8,669 nucleotides of DNA from JAQVEB01 sp028698105. GTDB lineage: Bacteria > Bacteroidota > Bacteroidia > Bacteroidales > Dysgonomonadaceae. Position 1 is the first letter of the stretch. Each line of letters begins with the position of its first letter. Both the position numbers and the translations under genes were made by a program. Below the pieces are notes generated by a model. That model was not told the origin of the DNA. It saw only the letters and a list, made by a program, of their open reading frames with translations, and did not search any database. Positions 1 to 7,726 of this stretch are shown here, in pieces. Location: assembly GCA_964293155.1 (NCBI GenBank), contig CAXYYA010000079.1, positions 1 to 8,669 of the forward strand, in the 5' to 3' direction.

Positions 1-2064
1 TTTGTTTAAATTCAAACTGATGTCGAATCCTTTACGTAAATTGTTGTTATAATTAATGTAGGGAATAAACGAAGCATTGGGGTAATATGTGAAAAAATAG
101 TTGGGAAAAAGTGTAGATGGCGTTATGATCAATCCTTCCATAGAATTAATAAAAAAAGATGCATCAGCTGTTATCAACTTTTCCCATAAAGAAGTTCTGG
201 CGTTCACGGAAAATTCTTTCCTTTTTATGAATGTCAGATTTTCATTTGCACCACGAAGTGAATTCGTGGAATGTTCCACTGCTCCATCATACCATCCCCA
301 CCATGCTCCATTGGCCTGGGTGTAATTCGATTCATACATGTAATAATCCGTAATATCCAGATCGGTGTGTAGAATGCTCGCTGAAGCGCTAAGCGTCAAA
401 TCATCCATTACAGAGGATTGAGACAAGAAGTTGCTTTTATTCATTTTTAGTCCTAACGTAAGAGACGGTGAGAAAGCGTTTCGATGTCCTTCTGCAAGTT
501 TTGCGGAGTGAATTTCAGCCGCACCAAATTCGGCAAAATAGGTTTTTAGGTAATTGTAACCCAATTGCAGCGATAAATTCACGTTACCTGGTCTGTGATA
601 CACTTCTGACTGTGTTTGCTGAAAACCCGCCGCAATTAACATCGCAGAAAAGTTATGCACATCATTGATAGAAGTGCGATAATTGAATTGACCTGAAAAT
701 GCAATGGTTTGTCGGTCGCTGCTGCCGCTGATGTTTTGCACACCCGATTTTTCATCGTTATTGTATTTCGTTAATCCCTCTATCATGTCTTTTCCATTAT
801 AATTATACCATGAAGGTGTGTAAACTGCGTAACTGTTATCGTATGAAGTATTGTAAGACGTTGCGTAGTCAACTGCGAATTGCGTATGAAAGGAAAGGCC
901 TTTTAATACTTTAGCCAAATCAATATCAATACCTGTGTCAAACTGAAATTGACGACTGGTCCATTTGCTGTATCCGGCTGCATAATAATCGGCAAAAATG
1001 TTTGTCATATCAACCTGAGTTCCTCCAAGGAAATATTTTCCGTCAATAATGTTGCTGCTGTTATTGATGAGCGTCCATGAATTGACATTATTGGGATCTA
1101 TAAACTCCGTAGGCACAAGCGGAGATACACGGTTAGGACGAAAAGTTGATGCTGCTGTCCAGTAATCTCCTTTGGCGCTTCTCGAATTGTAATAAGTTGC
1201 GTTCGCATCTACGAAAGCCGTAATAAAATCGTTTATTTTCAGATCAATATTTCCTCTAACGTTCAATCTGTTAACATTGTTATTTTTAGCTTCGCCGAAT
1301 TTAAACAATCCTCCCTGCCGATAATAACCAATATTTGTATAAAAACGGGCACGATCATTTCCCCCCGAAATTTCGGTTGAAACATCGGAGCGATTATACA
1401 CTTTTTTCAAGTAATCGGAGGAATAAAAATGCAAATCAGGATAGCGATAGGGATTTATGCCTGAACCATAATTGTAGATGTCTTCTTCGCTGTATAGTGG
1501 AGATAGTCCATCGTTGGAACGCGCCTCATTGTATAAAGTCATATATTCGGCCGAACCTAAATACTTTGGATAGCTTTTGGAAACGTTAAAACCGGTATTC
1601 GCACGAACATCAATGCGCAAATCCTCAGCTTTTCCTCTTTTCGTGGAAATATAAATCACCCCTTTTGCCGCACGGCTTCCGTACAAGACAACAGCCGATG
1701 CCCCTTTCAGAAAACTTATTTGGGCAATCTCGATCGGCAGTACATTATTGGCATCTCTTGGTACACCATCAACCAGTACCAGATATTCATCCATTCCCCA
1801 AAGAGATGCACCGTTCCAACCACCTACGTATCCCTGCATGTTATCTAAGCTGTATGTATTATAGTTTTTCTTCGTCAATTCTTCGTAATTAACGACAGAA
1901 ACACCTCCCAAAAGGTCACTATGCGGAACCTTACGATAGGCAACCTGCACTAACGAATCTTTAGGTTCAATTTCATTCTCCGCGATTGTTTGAGCCGATA
2001 TACTAATTAACGGTAAAAACACAGCTATCGCATATAAAATGAATATAGTTTGTATATGTTTCAT
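1..2064 (-). CDS. Second SusC/RagA-like TonB-dependent outer membrane transporter, divergent, C-terminus beyond the window
   Basis: The minus-strand frame is open from the ATG at 2064 to the window edge (688 codons, no stop). The family usually has about 950-1050 residues, so roughly the last third of the barrel is missing. The protein starts with a signal peptide, with likely cleavage after SISA (residue 24). The plug follows almost at once (about 36-145): DSLVQVAYRK resembles the DEVVVVGYG TonB-box region, then come VLVDGVPRD (97-104), ISFLKGASAVVLYGSRAAKG (116-135) and ISTKRGK (139-145), all SusC plug signatures. The carboxypeptidase-D-like domain seen in the upstream SusC is absent, and the plug lacks the usual IRGxxS strand. 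The rest is rich in Tyr, Asn and alternating beta-strand patterns typical of a barrel. It lies 35 bp after the SusD stop, so it is probably co-transcribed. It presumably imports an oligosaccharide with a SusD encoded beyond position 1; substrate unknown. Family call sure, exact role inferred. Confidence 0.9.
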   Translation of the reverse strand, partial: MKHIQTIFILYAIAVFLPLISISAQTIAENEIEPKDSLVQVAYRKVPHSDLLGGVSVVNYEELTKKNYNTYSLDNMQGYVGGWNGASLWGMDEYLVLVDGVPRDANNVLPIEIAQISFLKGASAVVLYGSRAAKGVIYISTKRGKAEDLRIDVRANTGFNVSKSYPKYLGSAEYMTLYNEARSNDGLSPLYSEEDIYNYGSGINPYRYPDLHFYSSDYLKKVYNRSDVSTEISGGNDRARFYTNIGYYRQGGLFKFGEAKNNNVNRLNVRGNIDLKINDFITAFVDANATYYNSRSAKGDYWTAASTFRPNRVSPLVPTEFIDPNNVNSWTLINNSSNIIDGKYFLGGTQVDMTNIFADYYAAGYSKWTSRQFQFDTGIDIDLAKVLKGLSFHTQFAVDYATSYNTSYDNSYAVYTPSWYNYNGKDMIEGLTKYNNDEKSGVQNISGSSDRQTIAFSGQFNYRTSINDVHNFSAMLIAAGFQQTQSEVYHRPGNVNLSLQLGYNYLKTYFAEFGAAEIHSAKLAEGHRNAFSPSLTLGLKMNKSNFLSQSSVMDDLTLSASASILHTDLDITDYYMYESNYTQANGAWWGWYDGAVEHSTNSLRGANENLTFIKRKEFSVNARTSLWEKLITADASFFINSMEGLIITPSTLFPNYFFTYYPNASFIPYINYNNNLRKGFDISLNLNK

Positions 2065-2099
2065 TGTCTGTTTGTTTATAGATATTATATTCAGTTTAA

Positions 2100-4037
2100 T
2101 TACCAACCTGGATTTTGTCCAAATTCCGGATACATGGATGTGTCGGAGATTTTCAACGGAAACCAATAATGTTTAGTTCCGAATTGACGCGTAAGAATAT
2201 TTTTTTCTCTGAAGTTTGCAACTCTCGCATCTTTCGGATCACGAGTTTTAAAGAAATCGAGATTTTCAACACGATCGAATTCTTGAGATGTTTTTACGTT
2301 ATATGGATATTCCGTGAGTAATAACCATCTTTGTAAGTCATTGAAACGAAATCCCTCAAAAGATAATTCAACCGCGCGCTCACGCCGTACTTCGTCCATG
2401 AACTTTTTTGCGTCACCTGAAAATTTAGCATTAACATGACCAGCTCCAACACGATCACGAAGTGTATTTATTGCATCTACGGCTGTTTTTGAAAAATTAG
2501 ACGATTTGCCGCTTGCCCCACCAAATGCAGCACTCGCTTCGGCATACATGGTATAAATATCTCCCAATCTCATATAAGGCAGATACGTGTGAAGATTGCC
2601 ACTCCAATTGTATTTGCCATCGTACTTGTTCGCTGTATGAGGCACTAGTTTTTGAATATAATAACCTGTACGGCTTGCATTCGCATCACCCCGCATTAAG
2701 CCTCCTGTGTATAGACTACAATAACGCAGGTCTTCCATGTCGGCCGGCATATTGGCATTTACGTATTTAAAACCATCAAAAACAATATCATGATAAAAAC
2801 GCGGATCACGGTCTTTAAACGGATAATTCGGATCGAATCCTGAATCGGGATCACTCAAGGGCAACCCATTGGCCATCCCATAATAATTCACGTAATTTGC
2901 CGTGGGATGATGAATGATGTTGTCATGCTCTACAAGTCCTCTGACTTTAGGGCCGAAGGTTTTGGTTGTATTCCAATTACTTCCATTGTAATCAGGCGAA
3001 GGGCCTCTGAATATAGCTTCAACGGATCCGGGCATGAGCCAGTTTTGTCCGGTCGTATAAAATATATCACTGAAACAAGAGGTAGCATCGCTGGCTCTCA
3101 CATGATTGTAAATGTCTTTATACTTGAATTCGGCCAAAGCATATTGTGTTTGCCCGCTTTCTACCAGGTTTAACAATTCGCCAAAAGCTTCCGATGCTTT
3201 TTTGCAGTACGCTTCGTCGTAATTATACGTATTATTGCCTCCAGTTTGAGCTCCGTTTTTCATTAATGGACTTCCTGCCCACAAATAATTTTTACCTAAA
3301 TAACCCAGAGCCATAATCTTATTAATTCGCAACTGGTTTTTGCCTAAGGTATTTTTTCCAACCGTTGTTTTATCCCAATCAATCGGGAGCAAATCTGCGG
3401 CTTTTCTTAAATCTGCACCAGCTTTATCGGCACATTCCTGATAACTTAATCGTGGTAACGTTAGTTTTCCACTCGAAGGCAATACTTCCTCTATATAAGG
3501 TAATCCCCCAAAATATTGCATCATTTCAAAATGCCACCAAGCTCTGAAAAAGTATAATTGTCCAGCTATCATATCTTTTTCTTCCTGCGTTGCTGTGGTT
3601 AATTTATCAAGATTAGCAAGCCCGATATTCGCTTTACGTATAGAATACCACGCATGAGGCCAAAGCGCATGGTCAAATTTATTGGTTGATGTGGGGTTTG
3701 CATTGTTTTTATCCAACCAGGTAGCCGGGCCTCCCTGCCATGCCCAAAAATTACCTAAGTCAACCTGATGTGTCATGTGCCAATCCCCTTCTGTATTAAA
3801 CATCTCATCATCACCCCAATTCCATGAGGTAGTCCAATAGCATTTTTCTTTGTCAGGGATACAATTATATATTTCCTCGATAAATCCCTGGAAATTTGTG
3901 AAATTTTTAAATGCTTCTTCGTCAGAAACGGTAGATGCAGGTTCCTTATCCAAATAATCGCTACAGGAAACCACCCCCATTATCATAATTACGAATAGAA
4001 AAGCATTTTGTAGAAAGGTTTTATATATCTTTTTCAT
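2100..4037 (-). CDS. SusD/RagB-family outer membrane glycan-binding lipoprotein
   Basis: This 645-residue protein begins with a lipoprotein signal peptide: KK near the start, a hydrophobic stretch (about 12-23) and the lipobox VVSC with lipidated Cys25, followed by SDYLDKEP, a typical SusD beginning. Family signatures follow in order: FFRAWWHFEMMQYFGGLP (163-180), the TPR-like helix RINKIMALGYLGKNYLWAG (237-255), DRDPRFYHDI (409-418), PYMRLGDIYTMYAEA (487-501), NTLRDRVG (524-531), RRERAVELSFEGFRFNDLQ (551-569) and the C-terminal YWFPLKI...FGQNPGW. The length is at the long end for the family. SusD proteins sit on the cell surface as a hinged lid over their SusC barrel and bind the glycan. The ATG lies only 12 bp after the upstream SusC stop, so the two are an operonic pair. 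Residues 68-130 carry nine tryptophans, a candidate aromatic sugar-binding surface. The substrate cannot be assigned. Confidence 0.95.
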   Translation of the reverse strand: MKKIYKTFLQNAFLFVIMIMGVVSCSDYLDKEPASTVSDEEAFKNFTNFQGFIEEIYNCIPDKEKCYWTTSWNWGDDEMFNTEGDWHMTHQVDLGNFWAWQGGPATWLDKNNANPTSTNKFDHALWPHAWYSIRKANIGLANLDKLTTATQEEKDMIAGQLYFFRAWWHFEMMQYFGGLPYIEEVLPSSGKLTLPRLSYQECADKAGADLRKAADLLPIDWDKTTVGKNTLGKNQLRINKIMALGYLGKNYLWAGSPLMKNGAQTGGNNTYNYDEAYCKKASEAFGELLNLVESGQTQYALAEFKYKDIYNHVRASDATSCFSDIFYTTGQNWLMPGSVEAIFRGPSPDYNGSNWNTTKTFGPKVRGLVEHDNIIHHPTANYVNYYGMANGLPLSDPDSGFDPNYPFKDRDPRFYHDIVFDGFKYVNANMPADMEDLRYCSLYTGGLMRGDANASRTGYYIQKLVPHTANKYDGKYNWSGNLHTYLPYMRLGDIYTMYAEASAAFGGASGKSSNFSKTAVDAINTLRDRVGAGHVNAKFSGDAKKFMDEVRRERAVELSFEGFRFNDLQRWLLLTEYPYNVKTSQEFDRVENLDFFKTRDPKDARVANFREKNILTRQFGTKHYWFPLKISDTSMYPEFGQNPGW

Positions 4038-4049
4038 TGTATGTTATTA

Positions 4050-7000
4050 TTATAATGTGAATTTTATACCTAAGTTATAGCGTCTCATCGTTGGATAAGC
4101 GCCTTGTCCGCCGGCTCCGGCAAAATTTGATTCGCGGTCGTCGGGCATTCTTGACCATACCCATAAATTATTCCCATTGAGAAATATCCGCAAAGAGTTC
4201 ATTCCCATTTTTCTCACCCACTCGTTCGTGAAAGTGTAGGCAATTTCTGCATTTTTCAAACGTATATAGGATCCATCGAACATATATTGCGTACCTTGAT
4301 TATAGCTCGGTCGTGACAACCAGCGAGGCATAGTTACATCGGCATCTGGAATATCTTTCGACCACCACGTTCCCATATCATAAACCGTGTTTAACTGGCT
4401 TCCAAAGCTTGTTAATGTGACTACACGGGTGACATTACTTACACCGTAAAATTGCACAAATGTACTGAACCCCTTATACTCTGCGCCAATAGTGGCATTG
4501 TACGTGTTTTGAGGCGTACCTGAATAACCGTAGGGGGTCAGATCTTTATTATCAATGACTCCGTCTCCATTAAAATCAATGATATAATAATCACCGGGCA
4601 ATTTATGACTGTCGTTTGTATTATGTTGCGGCGTACCATACAGTTGGTCATACGTATTTGCATATCCCTTATCCACATAGGCCCTATTTTGTCCAATACT
4701 ATAGCCTGCTTGTTTCTGATAGGCAGGTAACAACTCTGCATCATCCTTCACCAGAACAAGATTTTTTGCGTGAGTCATATTCAAATTGCTCCATAAACGC
4801 ATTTTATTGGATAACGTTTTGTTGATGCGTAGTTCAAGTTCATATCCGGTGGTGCGTACCCTACCTAAATTAGCTGTAGCCGGAGTGGTTCCGAAATAGG
4901 ACGGAACGGAACGATCTCCACCGTTTATTAATATATCCCGGCGGTTATCGCGAAAAAACTCTAAATTACCTGCAAAAAGACCGTTAAGAAATGAGTAATC
5001 AACTCCAATATTTTCCTTTCTAACCGTTTCCCATCGAACATCAGGGTTGCCCACAGAAGCTTCTCTGTACCATGTGTACGGACTTGTTCCATGATTCAAA
5101 TCCATTGAAGTATGTCCTCCGTAAGCCCATTGGGTCATATATAGCCAACGTCCCCAGACGTTATCGTCACCGATTTCGCCATAAGAGGCTCTTAGTTTTA
5201 ACATATCCAAAAAGGTAAGTGATTTCATGAACGGTTCTTCTGAAATCATCCAACCGATTGCTCCCGAATTAAAAAAAGCAAATCGGTAATCTTTACTGAA
5301 TTTTTCAGAGCCGTTGTATGCCCCGTTATATTCAATAAAGTATCGCGTTGCAAAATCGTATGTTGCACGAAAAGCCCAATCTTCGCGATAATTGGGTATT
5401 TGACTGCCCATCGCCATTTCCTGGCGACTGAATAATCCCATCGTTGTAACATGATGCAGATCAAAATCTCTTGCCCAATTTAGCTGCAATTGATAATTTA
5501 AATTGCGTATTGTTTGATCGTTTCTGACTGTTCCTGGTTGGGTGGTCCAAAGTACCCCTTGCATAAAGTCGAACTTATTGTTGTTCTCATATTCTTTTTT
5601 ATATGTAGCCAATCCGGTGAGAGGATTAATCCATTTTTGTTGGGCCTCATTATACAGGTCATTGACCCCCCTATTGAATTCAACAAACGTGTTATCCCAC
5701 GATACCGTACCTCTGAAATTCAATCCGTTTGTGATAAAGTCTAAATTTTGTTCTAACACAAAGTCTGTATTAATACGGGTGGTAGTAGTCGTCATCACTC
5801 CAGCAAGCGCCAAATTTGCAGCAGAGTTTGTGACGTTTGAAATGTCGGGATAGAATCCCCAGGAACCGTCTGCGTATTTAGGTAAAAATACATCGGGGGC
5901 AATGTTATAAGCTCCCGCCCATTGTTGAGCAACTGCCCAATCTGATGAATTAGTCTGGTTCCACGGACTTTTTTTAGCGCCATTTGATCCCGCAATATTT
6001 ACCTTAAATACAGTGGATTTCGTCAATTGAAAATCCAAGTTGCTGCGTACATTAATTCGATTAAAGCCGTATCCTGATTGATAGTTACGTCCATTATCCC
6101 ATACTCTGAACAAGTCACCTTCATGTAAATAATCGGCCGAAGCAAAGTATTTTACAAAGTTGGTACCTCCGCTTACATTGATATTCGCACCATAAGAAGT
6201 AGCATAATCGTTAAAAAGTTCCTTTTGCCAATCCACATTTGGGTAACGTTCAGCTTCTTCCCAATTCAATGGATAACGATATTTGTCGATAATGGCCTGC
6301 GGTCTTATATAATTCCAAGACTCGGGAGTTACACCCAATTCGTGTTCAATAGCAACATTACGAAACATCAGAGCATCGTATGAGTCATATTTGTTTGGCA
6401 ATCGTGAAGGTGCTTTTACAGTCATATTTGCCGACACATCTATTCTTGCACTTCCTTCCTTGCCTCGTTTTGTGGTTACGAGGATTACGCCATTCGCACC
6501 TTTTACTCCGTAAACAGCTGTAGCAGAAGCGTCTTTTAAAACAGATATGGATTGTACCGAAGCAATATCCACACTGCTTAAAGGTCGTTCAATACCATCA
6601 ACCAGTACCAGAGGATCACTGTTGTTCCATGAACTGGAACCACGTATAATTATTTGAGGCTCCTCTTCTCCGGGCATACCCGAACTGGCGATAGTTATAA
6701 CACCAGGCAAGTTTCCGGTAAGTGCGGCTCCCACATCCGAAATACCTCCGGCTCGCTCCAAAACTTCTCCCGGCGTTTGCGTAATAGCTCCAACAACGCT
6801 TGCTTTCTTTTGTTGTCCATAACCAACCACAACAACCTCATCCAGAATCTCGGTATCTTCGACCAAGGTAATCTGAAGGGAAGATTTTCCGGCAACCGGG
6901 ACTTCCTGCGACCTAAATCCGACATAAGATACCACAAGAACCGCATTGTTAGGAACACTTAAACTAAAGTTCCCGTCAACATCGGTTACGGTTCCATTCG

Positions 7001-7154
7001 TTGTACCTTTTTCCACTACATTCACACCAATAAGTGTTTCGCCTTTACCATCAATTATTGTTCCTCTCACAATCTTAGTTTGTGAGAAGAGAATTGACGG
7101 CAGGCTGAGCATGATAATTAAAACGGCATGCTTTAACTGTTTTGTGAATTTCAT
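4050..7154 (-). CDS. SusC/RagA-family TonB-dependent outer membrane glycan transporter
   Basis: This complete protein of 1034 residues has the expected length and domain order. A signal peptide (about 1-24, ending LPSILFS before Q25) is followed by a carboxypeptidase-D-regulatory-like domain (about 28-100, with DVDGNFSLSVP and YVGFRSQEV). The TonB-box region is ILDEVVVVGYG (103-113). The plug (about 115-231) carries QIIIRGSSS, LVLVDGIERPL, ISVLKDASATAVYGVKGANG and VTTKRGK. A 22-strand-type barrel follows, with an EF-hand-like loop DFNGDGVID (860-868), common in this family and a possible Ca site, and the conserved C-terminal YPTMRRYNLGIKFTL. There is no N-terminal STN domain, so signalling to an anti-sigma factor through this protein is unlikely. 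It imports oligosaccharides using TonB-ExbBD energy together with the SusD encoded 12 bp downstream. It is the first gene of the operon, preceded by a long AT-rich leader. The start is chosen because the signal peptide begins there. Confidence 0.97.
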   Translation of the reverse strand: MKFTKQLKHAVLIIMLSLPSILFSQTKIVRGTIIDGKGETLIGVNVVEKGTTNGTVTDVDGNFSLSVPNNAVLVVSYVGFRSQEVPVAGKSSLQITLVEDTEILDEVVVVGYGQQKKASVVGAITQTPGEVLERAGGISDVGAALTGNLPGVITIASSGMPGEEEPQIIIRGSSSWNNSDPLVLVDGIERPLSSVDIASVQSISVLKDASATAVYGVKGANGVILVTTKRGKEGSARIDVSANMTVKAPSRLPNKYDSYDALMFRNVAIEHELGVTPESWNYIRPQAIIDKYRYPLNWEEAERYPNVDWQKELFNDYATSYGANINVSGGTNFVKYFASADYLHEGDLFRVWDNGRNYQSGYGFNRINVRSNLDFQLTKSTVFKVNIAGSNGAKKSPWNQTNSSDWAVAQQWAGAYNIAPDVFLPKYADGSWGFYPDISNVTNSAANLALAGVMTTTTTRINTDFVLEQNLDFITNGLNFRGTVSWDNTFVEFNRGVNDLYNEAQQKWINPLTGLATYKKEYENNNKFDFMQGVLWTTQPGTVRNDQTIRNLNYQLQLNWARDFDLHHVTTMGLFSRQEMAMGSQIPNYREDWAFRATYDFATRYFIEYNGAYNGSEKFSKDYRFAFFNSGAIGWMISEEPFMKSLTFLDMLKLRASYGEIGDDNVWGRWLYMTQWAYGGHTSMDLNHGTSPYTWYREASVGNPDVRWETVRKENIGVDYSFLNGLFAGNLEFFRDNRRDILINGGDRSVPSYFGTTPATANLGRVRTTGYELELRINKTLSNKMRLWSNLNMTHAKNLVLVKDDAELLPAYQKQAGYSIGQNRAYVDKGYANTYDQLYGTPQHNTNDSHKLPGDYYIIDFNGDGVIDNKDLTPYGYSGTPQNTYNATIGAEYKGFSTFVQFYGVSNVTRVVTLTSFGSQLNTVYDMGTWWSKDIPDADVTMPRWLSRPSYNQGTQYMFDGSYIRLKNAEIAYTFTNEWVRKMGMNSLRIFLNGNNLWVWSRMPDDRESNFAGAGGQGAYPTMRRYNLGIKFTL

Positions 7155-7318
7155 AAATTGTGTAATAATAAATTAATAATCTTAATCTTTAAATTCAATC
7201 AACGCAAATCAACTATAATAAGGAGCAGACGAGGATACTTCTATAAATTTATTCTAAAATAATTCATTGCTTCCTCGCATACTTTTGTGAGTTCATTTCA
7301 TTCAGTTTAATTCAGTGG
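7155..7318 (-). promoter_or_regulatory. Putative 5' leader of the SusC-SusD operon with a stem and a tiny upstream ORF
   Basis: If transcription starts just downstream of the -7 element at 7319-7326, the mRNA has a leader of about 160 nt before the SusC ATG. On the minus strand GCGAGGA (7278-7272) can pair with TCCTCGT (7235-7229), giving six Watson-Crick pairs and one G-U pair. The enclosed loop holds a small inner stem, TTATT-TTAG-AATAA. The outer stem overlaps the ATG of an eight-codon upstream ORF (ATG at 7280, reading MRGSNELF). No Shine-Dalgarno sequence precedes the SusC start, as usual in Bacteroidota. Long leaders are common upstream of susC genes; any regulatory role here is inference. 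Confidence 0.3.
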
Positions 7319-7326
7319 CAAAAATA
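7319..7326 (-). promoter_or_regulatory. Candidate -7 promoter element (TATTTTTG) of the SusC-SusD operon
   Basis: Read on the minus strand the sequence is TATTTTTG, an exact match to the Bacteroidota -7 consensus TAnnTTTG, 164 bp upstream of the SusC start codon. No TTG is found 19-23 bp upstream, so the -33 element is weak or absent. This would fit a promoter that depends on an activator, possibly acting at the palindrome at 7359-7374. The consensus is short and the region very AT-rich, so a chance match is possible. Confidence 0.35.
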
Positions 7327-7358
7327 AGATAAATTTATATTTCATTTTAAAAAATAAG

Positions 7359-7374
7359 TATGTTATATAACATA
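7359..7374. promoter_or_regulatory. 16-bp perfect palindrome, candidate regulator-binding site
   Basis: TATGTTATATAACATA reads the same on both strands. It begins about 33 bp upstream of the candidate -7 element of the SusC operon, so its centre would fall near -54 relative to the expected transcription start, a usual place for an activator site. No binding protein can be named from the sequence, and AT-rich DNA produces palindromes more readily than balanced DNA. Confidence 0.35.
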
Positions 7375-7417
7375 TATTTATCAAAAAGTTAAATATTGTT
7401 CTACATACACTATTATC

Positions 7418-7493
7418 ATATTTGTATTTAATACAATTACTATGATACTATATTTGTACAAATAACATTATTGCATCGTTACATATATTTGTA
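7418..7493. repeat. Cluster of ATATTTGTA direct repeats and TTGTA/TACAA inverted half-sites
   Basis: ATATTTGTA occurs three times, at 7418-7426, 7450-7458 and 7485-7493, with starts 32 and 35 bp apart (about three helical turns). Two copies sit inside inverted repeats: TTGTATT-T-AATACAA at 7422-7436 and the perfect 14-bp TATTTGTACAAATA at 7451-7464. Two copies also contain TATATTTG (7449-7456 and 7484-7491), an exact plus-strand match to the -7 promoter consensus TAnnTTTG. The cluster may therefore be a regulator-binding array for the transport operon, a set of plus-strand promoters, or both. Confidence 0.4.
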
Positions 7494-7547
7494 TATTATA
7501 GCATTATTTAACGATTCAAGGTGGTCTAAGACAATAACCTGAATTAG

Positions 7548-7697
7548 GAAATAGAAGATTATATTAATTTGTGCGACGATATAATTAATAAAATGTGAAA
7601 CCGTATAAGGATGCTCACAACTCTTCTTCAGAACAATTGCAAGCCATAGTTCGCCGGTTAACTTAAGATTATAGAGGAATTTGCCCGGTATGAATAA
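7548..7697 (+). pseudogene. Possible decayed 3' end of a plus-strand gene of unknown family
   Basis: Protein-like sequence appears on the plus strand when two frame changes are allowed. 7548-7595 reads EIEDYINLCDDIINKM, 7598-7663 reads KPYKDAHNSSSEQLQAIVRR and then LT, and 7668-7697 reads IIEEFARYE followed by TAA. The first and third pieces share a frame, and the bases skipped between pieces sum to six, as expected after two compensating indels. Further upstream the same frame has stops at 7527 and 7545. A hairpin follows ten bases after the final stop, and consensus-like plus-strand -7 elements lie upstream. I do not recognise the family. Chance helical-looking translation is the main alternative. 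Confidence 0.25.
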
Positions 7698-7726
7698 AAA
7701 CAGCACCTACGTCCCGGATGACGCAG
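7696..7726 (-). terminator. Candidate intrinsic terminator of the Nudix regulator gene
   Basis: On the minus strand CTGCGTC (7726-7720) pairs with GACGTAG (7713-7707) around a six-base loop: seven pairs including one G-U. A run of five T (7700-7696) follows six bases after the stem. It lies about 67-97 bp downstream of the regulator stop codon. The stem stands out as GC-rich in an AT-rich gap. On the plus strand the same stem has one A-C mismatch and a later TTTT, so it could also act weakly in that direction. The distance between stem and T run makes this only moderately convincing. Confidence 0.35.

Noticed and set aside
4575..4577. Dockerin-like or calcium-binding domain suggested by DFNGDGVID in the first SusC
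   Set aside because: This loop is a frequent feature of SusC barrels; there is no second repeat, so it is not a dockerin.
1..7154. Many plus-strand open frames of 60-103 codons opposite the SusC and SusD genes
   Set aside because: They are antisense shadows of strongly supported coding regions and have no domain signatures of their own.
2089..7312. 13-mer ATTCAGTTTAATT present at 2089-2101 and again at 7300-7312
   Set aside because: An exact AT-rich 13-mer pair is expected by chance in a window of this size, and the flanks do not match.
7479..7706. Minus-strand open frame of 75 codons in the gap
   Set aside because: It is hydrophobic and low in complexity with no family motif, crosses the terminator candidate and the AT-rich repeat cluster, and has no promoter match. 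It looks like a chance frame.
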